Origin: CBDCWT01 sp965223305
GTDB lineage: Bacteria > Planctomycetota > Planctomycetia > Pirellulales > Pirellulaceae
DNA length: 64,000 nt
Assembly (NCBI GenBank): GCA_965223305.1
Contig: CBDCWT010000074.1
Coordinates: forward strand, 124,001 to 188,000
Reading direction: 5' to 3'
The notes under the pieces are model-generated. The model saw only the letters and a program-made list of their open reading frames with translations. It was not told the DNA's origin and did not search any database. This document shows, one piece after another, positions 51,635 through 60,789 of the stretch. Both the position numbers and the translations under genes were made by a program. Within the stretch, counting starts at the first letter, position 1. Every line of letters starts with the position of its first letter.

Positions 51635-53127
51635 TTCTGAGACATCTCCGTCGTCTCCGCGGTCGCTAGCACATCGCTCTGTTCTGCGTTGGGAATGATC
51701 TCGACAGGACTCCCTTCGGGGGCATAGACGAGGCTTGTCGTCGCAAGCAGATCTCCATGTTCAATTCTGGGGTCGCGAATGATCAAGTGCTTTTCGTCCG
51801 ACCAAAGTGGCTCAATCGTCCTTTGGCTCAAGGTTAGCCGTTCTTTGTCAACCACGTACACTTCGTTGAGTTGACTTACCGCATTTCGTGGAACCTTGAT
51901 CACATCTTCGAGCACTATGCCCTTGATAGCCGCCGTGACCGGTTGCCCCATACGCAGGACCGGGTGCTGGGAATGCAGTCCAAACGGATCGTCGACGACG
52001 GCGATAGCAAAAAGCTCTAACGAACCCTGGTTGAGCATGCCTTCGGTGCGGACGATTTTCGCAGCCCAAGTGTTTCCCGACGTCTCGTCGATCGCGTCTC
52101 GCAATTCGACGTCGACAGGCGGGTCACTACTCAGTTCGGGAAGTTTTAGGAACTGAAGGTCGCGTCGAGCCAGTGGCAGGCGGACTTCCGCGTAGTCCAC
52201 AGAGATGACTTCGCCGAGGACCGTTGTCGGGCCGACCTGCTGCCCGAGTCCGACCAACTTTGTCAGCACACGTCCATCGAATGGTGCCCTTAGTTGTTCA
52301 CGACCAAGTCTTTGTTTTTCCAGTTTCAACGCGGCTTCCTCGGCAGCCAAACGTGCCCGGGCGGCACTTAGATTCGCTTCCAATTCCTGAAGTACCTTGA
52401 CCTTGGTGATGTTCTTGAAGACATCGAGTTCAGTTTGTCTCGTCTGCACTTCGAGCTCGGCGTGCCTGACAGTGTCCGCTTTGCTGCCAAGTTCCAGATT
52501 GCTGACGTACCCCTTCCTGAACATCCTCTCCGTGTGGCCGTGCATGTCTTTCGCCGTTTTGAGGTTCGTCTGCGAAACGACAAGCGCCATTTCTTTTGCG
52601 GCCAGTTCGGCTTGGTAGCTACCTTCCAGGTACTCCTTGATGCTTGTCTTTGCTACCTCGACCTGGCTCGCGGCAAGAATCTTATTGGCCAACGCGTTTT
52701 CGTAGCTAATCTCCTGCTGCGTCACATCATCTTCGTCAAGCTCGACGAGAACATCGCCTTTGGAGAAGTAGGAGCCAACCTCAAAGTTGGGGTGAATCTT
52801 GACAATTCGCCCCGCGACCTCGGCACCGATGGTCACGTGATTCCGCGGTTGCACGAGTGCGTGGGTCCGCACGGATACGGGATAGTCGACGACCGCGAGT
52901 TCCGTCACGGTTGTGCGGATTTTCGGTGTAGCGGCAGGTGTGCCGTCCGATTCCTTCGGTCCAGCGGTCAAAGCAAGAAACCCGAAGCCACCGGTAGCAA
53001 GAATTGCGCACGGGATGGCGACGCGACCCAAACAAGCAACAACCCAGTTTGTGGACAACTTGCGAACCTCGAATGCAGTCTGCTGACGGACATCGCTCTG
53101 TAATCTCAACACGTGCCACATACACAT
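51631..53127 (-). CDS. RND efflux periplasmic adaptor
   Basis: 498 aa from ATG 53127 (ATG 53121 and GTG 53190 are alternatives; no clear ribosome site decides). A membrane anchor (IPCAILATGGFGFLALTAG) is followed by the lipoyl half-motif VTIGAEVAGRIVKIHPNFEV. A coiled-coil hairpin longer than in the adaptor at 17390 (about residues 130-290) comes next, then REQLRAPFDGRVLTKLVGLG. Beta-barrel and membrane-proximal parts follow. The longer coiled coil suggests a different channel partner from the first system. Confidence 0.92.
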   Translation of the reverse strand: MCMWHVLRLQSDVRQQTAFEVRKLSTNWVVACLGRVAIPCAILATGGFGFLALTAGPKESDGTPAATPKIRTTVTELAVVDYPVSVRTHALVQPRNHVTIGAEVAGRIVKIHPNFEVGSYFSKGDVLVELDEDDVTQQEISYENALANKILAASQVEVAKTSIKEYLEGSYQAELAAKEMALVVSQTNLKTAKDMHGHTERMFRKGYVSNLELGSKADTVRHAELEVQTRQTELDVFKNITKVKVLQELEANLSAARARLAAEEAALKLEKQRLGREQLRAPFDGRVLTKLVGLGQQVGPTTVLGEVISVDYAEVRLPLARRDLQFLKLPELSSDPPVDVELRDAIDETSGNTWAAKIVRTEGMLNQGSLELFAIAVVDDPFGLHSQHPVLRMGQPVTAAIKGIVLEDVIKVPRNAVSQLNEVYVVDKERLTLSQRTIEPLWSDEKHLIIRDPRIEHGDLLATTSLVYAPEGSPVEIIPNAEQSDVLATAETTEMSQK

Positions 53128-53588
53128 GTTAAGCAGTCCAAGACCATTCCCTGCTTGGTCAACAAGTACACTCGTATTTCGCGGGTGCACATGTGATCGT
53201 CGTATCGGTGGGACGTTGGGGAGGGTGGTCGCGGGGAAGTATGACCGCGTTTCTTGGAGCGCGATCCTTTACAACTATTCTACACCCGGTCGTCCGCTTC
53301 GACAGGACGCAAACGTTGAATGTTTGATTTTTTGGCTTGTTCGAGCGACCATTGCTGATGGTTCAATCGACCTGGGCGACACGACTTCCCGACGTAGTTG
53401 GAGCCTCGCAGTCGTTTCCCAGCGCTCGGCCGTCTTAGCGGTCTGCGAATCTGCCGGCTATTTCGACGGCGATGTCATAGCTGTGCGAGGCAACGCGCTG
53501 AATGCCGATAGGCGCTGCGGTCAGAGCGTCGGACCTGGTGTCGACTACCGCAACTTGACTCGATTCGCGCAAATCAACAGGCTGCCTG
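53128..53588. other. gap without a supported gene
   Basis: 461 nt between two minus-strand genes. Long frames on both strands across this stretch have no family features. It probably contains the promoter of the RND pair, but no convincing boxes were seen. Confidence 0.4.
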
Positions 53589-54920
53589 CTAAGACAACTG
53601 CCGGCGTTGAGCCCACACCTTCTCGAAGGCTCGCGCGTACTGGTCCACCACTTCGGGTGCTGAGGCTGTAAACAGCGGGAGCCGGATCGTTTCGCGATTG
53701 GCCTGTTCCGAGCCGGGTAGCTCGGGGATGACAGGCGGATGGTGCCACCACTTAGCCTCAGCATAGATGGCGCACTTATGTTGTAGCCGGTAGACGTATT
53801 CAGAGGCGCGGACTCCTTCTGCCCGGAGCGCCTTGACGGCCGCCGCTCGCGACATTCCCGCCTCTTTCTCGTCGATGAAGAGGGCGTTCGTCGCGTAGTA
53901 ACCACGCTTCACGTCGGCCCGCGCGCGAGGCTCGTACAAGCCCGGCAGCTGGCAGATGCGATCGTTGAGCCGGCGGGTCTGGGAGTGGGCAACGGCGTTG
54001 CGCGCGGCGAAGCCCCGCAGCTGCACGCGCGCCAGCGCGGCGGCCAATGGATGCATTCGCAGTTTCGGACCGAGACCCGTGCCGAAGTAGTGCTTGTAGC
54101 GGCTCCCGTCGGGAAAAGTGTCCGGCAGACGGTAATGTCCAAACGTCGTCGCGCGTTCGTAGTCCTCGCGTTCTTGATACGTGCCGATGCCACCCTCGAG
54201 GGCACAGACCTGCTTGCTGGTTTGAAAGCTGATCACCGACATCCTGCCCACGTTGGTGATCTCCTGGCCCTGAAAACTCGCCCCGGCGGCCTGTGCCGAG
54301 TCGGGTACAACGATCAAGCTGTGCTTTTCAGCGAACTCGAGGATCCGGTCCATGTCGCACGGCAACCCAAACCAATGAACGGGAACAACGGCCCGTGTGC
54401 GAGGAGTCAAACGGCGCTCGAGGTCTTCGACATCCATATTGAGTGTACGTGGGTCGATATCGACGAACACAGGAACTAGACCGAACAGCCGCATGGGAAC
54501 AATGGTGGCAAAAAAAGTGTAGCTGGGCACCATGATCTCGCTGCCTGGCGGCAGATCGAGTGCGAAGAACATCGAAGTCAATGCCGCCGTTCCACTGCAA
54601 TGTGCTTTGACATACGGCGTACCGAAATACTCCCGGCAGTCATTTTCCAACTCGTCAATCGGCCGATAGCTTGGCTGCCGCAGTACTTCCAAGACGGCTT
54701 GCTCTTCCTCTTCCGCGAACCTCGGCCAGCGAAAGGCGTCCTGGTGCGCCTCGGGAGGCACGACGATCGTTTTCGAGCCACCAAACAGAGCCAAGGTCTC
54801 GCTCGCGATAGGCGCCGCGTCTGTTCTCGACAGGGAAACACCTGCAGCAATCGCTCCAGTCGACTGGAGGAAGCTCCGCCGCGTACTTCGCATTGACTGT
54901 GTTTGTGATTTGTCCTGCAT
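53589..54920 (-). CDS. DegT/DnrJ/EryC1/StrS aminotransferase-like protein with Tat signal
   Basis: 443 aa, PLP-dependent sugar-aminotransferase fold. Motifs: KAHCSGTAALTSMFFALDLP, GSEIMVPSYTFFATIVPMRL, VVPDSAQAAGASFQGQEI (cofactor Asp) and SFQTSKQVCALEGG with the expected Schiff-base Lys. Unusually, the first 40 residues contain STRRSFLQSTGAIAAGVSL, a Tat-type export signal, so the protein is probably folded with its cofactor and exported. ATG 54920 has a GGAGGG site 8 nt upstream. Substrate unknown; family members act on nucleotide sugars, which would not be expected outside the cytoplasm. Confidence 0.88.
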   Translation of the reverse strand: MQDKSQTQSMRSTRRSFLQSTGAIAAGVSLSRTDAAPIASETLALFGGSKTIVVPPEAHQDAFRWPRFAEEEEQAVLEVLRQPSYRPIDELENDCREYFGTPYVKAHCSGTAALTSMFFALDLPPGSEIMVPSYTFFATIVPMRLFGLVPVFVDIDPRTLNMDVEDLERRLTPRTRAVVPVHWFGLPCDMDRILEFAEKHSLIVVPDSAQAAGASFQGQEITNVGRMSVISFQTSKQVCALEGGIGTYQEREDYERATTFGHYRLPDTFPDGSRYKHYFGTGLGPKLRMHPLAAALARVQLRGFAARNAVAHSQTRRLNDRICQLPGLYEPRARADVKRGYYATNALFIDEKEAGMSRAAAVKALRAEGVRASEYVYRLQHKCAIYAEAKWWHHPPVIPELPGSEQANRETIRLPLFTASAPEVVDQYARAFEKVWAQRRQLS

Positions 54921-55264
54921 GCGCCTCACCCTCCTGTTGTACCTGTCCAGCGTCAGTGGTGTCGTCGATTATACGAAAGTGATGACGCCCTGGCCGAACT
55001 CTGGCGAAGCGGCAACCACGGCAGTCTATGACCACGACGGCACTACCTTAGCGAAAGCAGAGCAATGGGGAACGGTTGTGACCGCCGAAGTCGATCTGGA
55101 TGCGCGAAAGCAGTGGCATTGTCTCGGTGACTTCAAGGCACAGATCCCGCGGCATCGGCCAGTGATGGCCAGAACGGCGGCGGCCCCGTGAGGCACCGGG
55201 CATCGCGGTCGAAACTAAGTTGTCGTGCTGGGACAGCGCCAAGTCAGCCCGCTTAACCGAGCGA
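54921..55264. other. gap without a supported gene
   Basis: 344 nt with short antisense-like frames only. GCCGAACTCTGGCGAAGCGG near 54994 faintly resembles the family A core but is too short to call a repeat. Confidence 0.4.
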
Positions 55265-56842
55265 TCACGGTCGTTTCACCCAGCCGGCCTCGTACCGAGC
55301 GATGGCTGCAGGTGCAATTCGAGGCGCCTTGGGGTCGGCCAGGCGGAACACGAAGCCGAGCGGTCCGGTTTCGTCGTCGCCGCGCCTTCCGTTGAACCGG
55401 GTATAGCCCCACCTTCGGCCGAGCGCTACCAACTCGAATTCGACAAACGTCCGCTCGGCGAGATCGTAGGTGGCATGCCCCAGCAGCCGTGTCACCACGC
55501 CGTTGGCAGACTGCCACCAACCTTCTGAAGCAATGCCTCGGGTTACTCCGGTGATCTTCAGCTCGACGCGTGACCCTGCACGGCTGAGTACTTCGGTCGC
55601 GATTTCCGAGCCTGCCACGCCGGCTTCGGAGAATCTCACCGTCTGGCCTCTGACGCTGTCGATGAAGTGTAACCTCGCCAGGCGCGATACGATCTCGTCT
55701 GAGACCGAGTGAACATCACCCGGTTGTGGATTCCGTCCTAGCCAACCGGCCGCTTCGTGTTGCGAGAACCAGACGTGATCTTGGTTCCACTCGGCCTCGC
55801 AAGGCGCATTTGGATCACACGCTACCGGTAAATCCCGGTTGATGACGCTTAACACCAGCCCGTCAGTGGGATAGCTCTCCTCCCAGCGATGTTTTGGTTT
55901 GATGCGGCTGGCCTCGGCCAAGCGCCTGTCCTGCTCCGGGAGCTGCTCCCAAGCTGTGAGGCCTTCCTTGAGCATCTCCAGAATGCGATCGGGATCGTTC
56001 GAGTTGACCGAAGCGAGGAACTTGCCGCTCGGCGAGCAAACGTACGTCCCTTGACGGCTTGTCGGTCCGCCACCGGAGTGGCCGTGATTAGCCATCTTCT
56101 GGAAAAACCGACATTCAGGATCAGTGCCGCCCTGCAAACGAGATACTTCATCGGTCGTCGGAACAAAGTTCTTGGCAAACTCGATAACGCGAATGTCAGA
56201 CCAGACGGACCGCCGGCCCGTGACTCCATTGTTTCACGTACATCCCAGCGGATGACCGTTCATCGTCCACAGCAGCAATGGTCTTTGTGCGGCGTTGGCA
56301 GCGATGATCCCGTCCTTGAAAGTCGACAGCCAAGGAATCTGATTCCATGCCATCTCGCTCGATTCCGGTAGGATATGATCGCGCCAAACCTGGTAGTTCT
56401 CGTCCGACAGATCAACATCTGCCTCGACCGGTGGGGCTTCCAAGTGGTGGCTCAACTCCTCGCTCGTTGTGCGCCTTGCTTCCCAGCGAAAAGTACGGAC
56501 CTCATCACCTCGTCGGTACTCGGTTGTTCCTTTGATGACTCCTTCCTGCAAGATTCCTTCGTACTTCGTCGTGTAGCTCCGCCCGCGACGTGTCGTCGTA
56601 ACTTCGAACGACAGCTTTCCGTCTTCAAAGTGCGCTCGCTCGAGCGGCGTACGATGTCCTAGGTGATGCAACACGAGTCCAGTTAGTTTGCCGTTCTCTT
56701 TGCCGATCGTGAGGATGGTGTTTCGCGCCCGATTACGATACCTGGTGGTTATCTTCCAGGTTCCAGTGGGTGACTCTGCGGCGGCCAGGAAGTTGCACAA
56801 GCAAACTGTGACTAGAGCGGCTATCAGGCTGTTTCTCTTCAT
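55265..56842 (-). CDS. thioredoxin-like exported protein with in-frame UGA: candidate selenoprotein
   Basis: Read through one TGA at 56234-56236, this is a 525-aa protein. A signal peptide (LIAALVTVCLCNFLAAAE) is followed by a lipocalin-like domain (SPTGTWKITTRYRNRARNTI, residues about 25-130) and a thioredoxin-like region: RPLLLWTMNGHPLGCT, then UGA, then NNGVTGRRSVWSDIRVIEFA and KNFVPTTDEV. This gives C201-T-U203. The frame stays open for 322 more codons with protein-like composition (e.g. RFFQKMANHGHSGGGPTSRQ, DHVWFSQHEAAGWLGRNP). A hairpin 12 nt after the UGA with loop GGC fits the bacterial SECIS pattern. ATG 56842 has AAGGA upstream. The alternative is a nonsense-mutated gene. No sel genes are in the window. 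Confidence 0.62.
56205..56221 (-). promoter_or_regulatory. candidate bacterial SECIS hairpin
   Basis: On the minus-strand transcript, a 17-nt segment starting 12 nt after the UGA pairs ACGGGCC with GGUCCGU (7 bp, one G-U) around the loop GGC. The loop G is about 20 nt from the UGA. Bacterial SECIS elements have a short stem-loop at this distance with G among the first loop bases. The sequence is GC-rich, so a chance hairpin is possible. Confidence 0.45.
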
Positions 56843-56938
56843 TTCGTGATCCTTCATTGTGCAGGCCCGCGTTTTTTTCAGTCCGATAATCGATAACTGA
56901 CGCACCAAGCCGTTGTGCCATTGCAACTCAAGACACTA

Positions 56939-58468
56939 TCACTCCGCCGCGTACCGAACAATACCGTTACTGTTGCTCACGAATGCGATTTGCTTGCCAT
57001 CGGGAGACCAAGATGGAACGTTGATCGTCCCCTGGCCACCATAGACGTAGCCGATCACTTTGGGCGAGCCACCATCGACGGGCATCTTGCGAAGGTAGAC
57101 GTGTTGGTAGAACGGGTGGTCAGACGGATCCACACTCTTCTCGAACGAAAGCATGACGAGCGATTTGCCGTCTGGGCTGACGTGCGGAAACCAGTTGTTA
57201 TGCTCGTCATCGGTGAGCTGTTCGGGCTGCGAGCCATCAGCATTCATTCGCCAGATCTGCATCGTGCCACTACGGACGGAGTTGAAGTAGATTTTTCTGC
57301 CATCGGGATCATACTCCGATCCGTCGTCCAATCCCGGAGTCGCGGTGAGCCGCTCTTCTTTGCCTCCGCTTGAGGGGATACGGTAGATGTCGTAGTCATT
57401 GTCTCTTTCGGCGGTGTATAAAAGGTACTTTCCGTCCGGAGACCAACCATGTAGGTAGCTCGGCCCACGCTGAGTCACCTTGGTCGGTGTTCCACCTTCA
57501 ACTGGCACCGTATAGATGTTAGATCTGCCGCGATCTTCCGCAGCATGATGACTAATGCCCAGTGTCTTCCCATCGAAACTCAAAACATGGTCGTTGTTGT
57601 TCCGAGTTGCGAATCCGGTTGAAATCGACGAAGCAGTTCGAGAGCCTAAAGCGAGTCGGTAGAGCAAACCGTTTCGGTTGAAGATCAAGAACTTGTTATC
57701 GGGCGTCCAATTGGGAGCTTGCAGCGAATCCTCGACTGAGTGGACCACTTGTCGATAACCTGTCGTTACATTCATGACCTCCAGGTGGCTGCCTATGTAG
57801 TCACGATACGGACGAAAGTCCCGGGGAGCAGGGATGACGATGCGGACGTTGCGAAAGGTGGCTCGCTCGATCACCTGGGCGTTATGGGAGCAAACGAAAA
57901 GGCCGACGTAGACTTCATCGCCTAGGTCGACTCCGTCGAGTTGCGCTGACGAGAAGGTGTTGCCGAACTTCGCAACGGACATCGTGAATCGGCTACCCTG
58001 CCGCGATAATTGGAGCACATCGGGTGCGCTTTCATCCGATTCAATCTCTTCCGTATCGGCACCCTTTGTCCGACGAAACTGCATGGAAGTAAGTCCGTCT
58101 CCGTGGAGAGCGACGTCAACATAGGGTGAATCCGTGTCGAGCGTCGACCGAATCATCCACCCGGTCTTCCGATGGGGATCAACCCCCTGCCCCAACAGCT
58201 CTGCTCGCGCTCGCAGCACAAAATCTCCCGACATTCTCCTCCAAACGAACTGAAACTGATCTTCGGCGAACCACATGTTCGATCCCGAGCCGGCAATCTC
58301 GTACAACCGGTCGTTCGGATCGTACTTCGCTGAGCCAACATTCCGAACTTCTCCCACGTCGCCATGGTCGGAGAAGATGCCCACCGCAGTTTGTTGTTCT
58401 TGGCTGAAACTGCCAGAACATGACATCCAGACCAGCAGCCAGACGAATGCCTTGGTGGGAGCGGCCAT
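56939..58468 (-). CDS. exported LamG-like plus TolB-type beta-propeller protein
   Basis: 509 aa with a signal peptide (FVWLLVWMSCSGSFSQ). Residues about 25-215 form a concanavalin-like (DUF1349-type) domain: FVWRRMSGDFVLRARAELLG, then VDVALHGDGLTSMQFRR. Residues about 225-509 form a TolB/PD40 propeller with repeated WSPDGKYLLYT, YDPDGRKIYFNSVRSG, VSPDGKSLVMLSFEKS and WSPDGKQIAFVSNS blades. This combination is frequent in planctomycete genes that describe 'TolB family' exported proteins; a ligand is not known. ATG 58468 has AGGA about 7-8 nt upstream. It lies 96 nt before the candidate selenoprotein gene and 104 nt after the HEAT gene. Confidence 0.87.
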   Translation of the reverse strand: MAAPTKAFVWLLVWMSCSGSFSQEQQTAVGIFSDHGDVGEVRNVGSAKYDPNDRLYEIAGSGSNMWFAEDQFQFVWRRMSGDFVLRARAELLGQGVDPHRKTGWMIRSTLDTDSPYVDVALHGDGLTSMQFRRTKGADTEEIESDESAPDVLQLSRQGSRFTMSVAKFGNTFSSAQLDGVDLGDEVYVGLFVCSHNAQVIERATFRNVRIVIPAPRDFRPYRDYIGSHLEVMNVTTGYRQVVHSVEDSLQAPNWTPDNKFLIFNRNGLLYRLALGSRTASSISTGFATRNNNDHVLSFDGKTLGISHHAAEDRGRSNIYTVPVEGGTPTKVTQRGPSYLHGWSPDGKYLLYTAERDNDYDIYRIPSSGGKEERLTATPGLDDGSEYDPDGRKIYFNSVRSGTMQIWRMNADGSQPEQLTDDEHNNWFPHVSPDGKSLVMLSFEKSVDPSDHPFYQHVYLRKMPVDGGSPKVIGYVYGGQGTINVPSWSPDGKQIAFVSNSNGIVRYAAE

Positions 58469-58572
58469 AACGGGAATCCTCGCAGAGTTCGAATAGGTGA
58501 CGCTTTTCCGGACCGGGCGGTCAATGTGCAGTCTCGCCGTTCCTCGCTCTGTTTGATCATCGCACGGCTGGA

Positions 58573-60789
58573 TCATTTGTCCGAATCCGATTGATCGGGC
58601 TCGGGAGACTCACCGTTAATCCTGGCGATGGCGTCCAGAGCCTCCCCGCGAACCTCTTCGCTCGGATCCTCATGCAGCCGCTCCAGGTGCGGGATCGCAT
58701 CTGCGGCGGCGGGTCCAGCCAAGCCCAGGAACTTGATGGCGAGCAGCCGCACGGTCTCGTGTTCGTGTCCGAGTCGCTGAACGAACTCTGGGATCGAGCG
58801 CGTGTCCGGACCATAGCGTTCGTACTGCCGCAGCACTCGCGACAAGTACCGGCCTTGCTGGTCGTTCGTGGCCAGCAAGATCAAGTCGGGGACGAAGATT
58901 GTGCCCCGGCGACCGAAGCGCCGAATGCCCCGCAGCGCAGCGCGGCGAACATCAGACTCTTCATCCTGTAGTGCTTTGGCCAAGTGCGGTCTGAGTTGCT
59001 CCGGTTCGAGGTCCAAGTTCCCCAGTGTCGCCACTGCTGGTGCGCGGACGGTGACATGCTCGTCGTCCAAAAGCGCCGTGAGCTCGCCGAGGGCGGGTTG
59101 GGCGGCAGCTCCGAGCTGGCCCAGTACTTGCGCAGCGTGGGCTCGGAACTCTGGTGCTGGGTCATCCAACAGCGCGCTGAGTGCCGGGACGGCTTCCGCG
59201 CCCGCAGGACCGTGGCTTCCGATCATGCTGGCGGCAGCCCAGCGCACTTCCGAGTGGCCACTCGCCAACTTCTCGATGACCAAAGGAAGTGTGCGACGGC
59301 CCAGCGGCCCCAAGGAGCGTAGCGCATCAATCGCGCGCCGCTGCACGCTCGGGTCCTCGTCTCCGAGCAGAGAACTGAAGTCGTCGACTAGGTGTCCATC
59401 CCGCCTAGCCGCAGCGCACAGGATGCCGATGGCCTGCTGACGAATCTCAGCCGACTCGTCTCGAAGTTTTCGCCGGACAGCGGGAACGGCCGCGGAACCT
59501 CGCGGTCCCACATGACCGATGGAAGTTAAAAACGCTGCTTGAGCTTCCCGGTCCGGGTCGTCCAGACCGGCGGCGAGCTTCAGCACCGTCTCGTTTGACA
59601 GGGGCCGGATTTGGCCTAGCGCCAAAGCAGCTCCTTGGCGTACACGCGGCTCAGGATCTTCGATAGCCTGGGTCAGCAGATCCACGACGGGTGGACCGAA
59701 CAACGCCATCGCTTCGGCGATCTGTGCAACGTGACTTTCTTCCTGTCGCAGTGCGCCCAGAAGTAGGGGCGCTGCATCGACACCGCTCTGCTTCAGCAGA
59801 TAAGCAGCGTGCCAGGCAACGCCATCGTCTCCGCCGATCAACAGATCGCTGAGCTCGGATTCGACCTGCTGCAGCATCGCGGGTTTCTTGAGCAGGACAT
59901 TCACGACGGCCAGGCGGACGTTTTCGTCTTCATGTCGCAGATTCTCGAGCAGAATCGGCCGCACGACGTCGGGGGGCACTTCGACTGCCGCTAACGACTT
60001 AACCGCGGCAGCCCGCAGCCGCGGTTCTGCGTCGCGCGCAGCCTTGAGCACGGCCTGGGCGGCGCGACCGTCTGAGGTCGACAGCAGCTTCAACGCGTGC
60101 ATGGCGCCAACGCGGAAAGAGACTTCGTTCCGCGTGGCTGCTGCCAACAGGGGCTCCAGCGCCGCCTCGCCGATTTGCCCCAACGCTTCGGAGGCTTCTC
60201 GGCGGACGCGAGCTTGTTCGTCGTCGAACAACCGGAGCAGATCAGGAATCGCGGCGGCGGCTCCGGCCCCGATCCGGCCGAGACCCATCGCTGCTTCGGC
60301 TCGTACGTTGGCCTGTTGCTCGCCCAGCAACCCGCGCAGTCCCTCTACAGCGGGTTCCCCGATTGCCGCCAACGCCAGGGCGGCACGATAGTCCTGATGC
60401 AGCTCTTCGTTTCGTTTGCCGCCGTAGTCGGTCCGCAGCGTGTGGACCAGAGCGGGGACGGCCGCCTTGGCGACGGGACCCATGTCTGCCACGGTGTCGA
60501 ACACCGCCAAGCGAACCTGGCCATCCTTTTCCTTCATCAACAAGTCGATCAGGACGGGCAAGAGTTGTTGCTGTACAGGTTTGTCAGCCGACCGGGCAGC
60601 GATAGCGGCGCGACGTCTGGCGGGCAAGTCCTCGCTCTTCAGATCCGCCGTCCAACTGGACAACGACCGCGCTGGCGATTGGTCTTGAGCCCGCGTTTGT
60701 GCTGACAGGATTCCCCAGAAAGTGACTACGAGCAGTGTCCAAGACGCCTCACTCCGAAGCAAACCAGGTTGGGCCGGCCAAGAACTCAC
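58573..60789 (-). CDS. exported HEAT-repeat protein
   Basis: 738 aa. The signal segment WTLLVVTFWGILSAQTRA is followed by about sixteen HEAT/PBS-lyase-type repeats covering nearly the whole protein, e.g. VRAEAAMGLGRIGAGAAAAI, VRREASEALGQIGEAALEPL and VRWAAASMIGSHGPAGAEAV. Such solenoids bind proteins or membranes. The start GTG 60789 overlaps the DUF1552 stop (GTGA), so the two are translationally coupled. A longer frame back to 60924 would lie inside the DUF1552 gene and is not favoured. Confidence 0.88.
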   Translation of the reverse strand: MSSWPAQPGLLRSEASWTLLVVTFWGILSAQTRAQDQSPARSLSSWTADLKSEDLPARRRAAIAARSADKPVQQQLLPVLIDLLMKEKDGQVRLAVFDTVADMGPVAKAAVPALVHTLRTDYGGKRNEELHQDYRAALALAAIGEPAVEGLRGLLGEQQANVRAEAAMGLGRIGAGAAAAIPDLLRLFDDEQARVRREASEALGQIGEAALEPLLAAATRNEVSFRVGAMHALKLLSTSDGRAAQAVLKAARDAEPRLRAAAVKSLAAVEVPPDVVRPILLENLRHEDENVRLAVVNVLLKKPAMLQQVESELSDLLIGGDDGVAWHAAYLLKQSGVDAAPLLLGALRQEESHVAQIAEAMALFGPPVVDLLTQAIEDPEPRVRQGAALALGQIRPLSNETVLKLAAGLDDPDREAQAAFLTSIGHVGPRGSAAVPAVRRKLRDESAEIRQQAIGILCAAARRDGHLVDDFSSLLGDEDPSVQRRAIDALRSLGPLGRRTLPLVIEKLASGHSEVRWAAASMIGSHGPAGAEAVPALSALLDDPAPEFRAHAAQVLGQLGAAAQPALGELTALLDDEHVTVRAPAVATLGNLDLEPEQLRPHLAKALQDEESDVRRAALRGIRRFGRRGTIFVPDLILLATNDQQGRYLSRVLRQYERYGPDTRSIPEFVQRLGHEHETVRLLAIKFLGLAGPAAADAIPHLERLHEDPSEEVRGEALDAIARINGESPEPDQSDSDK

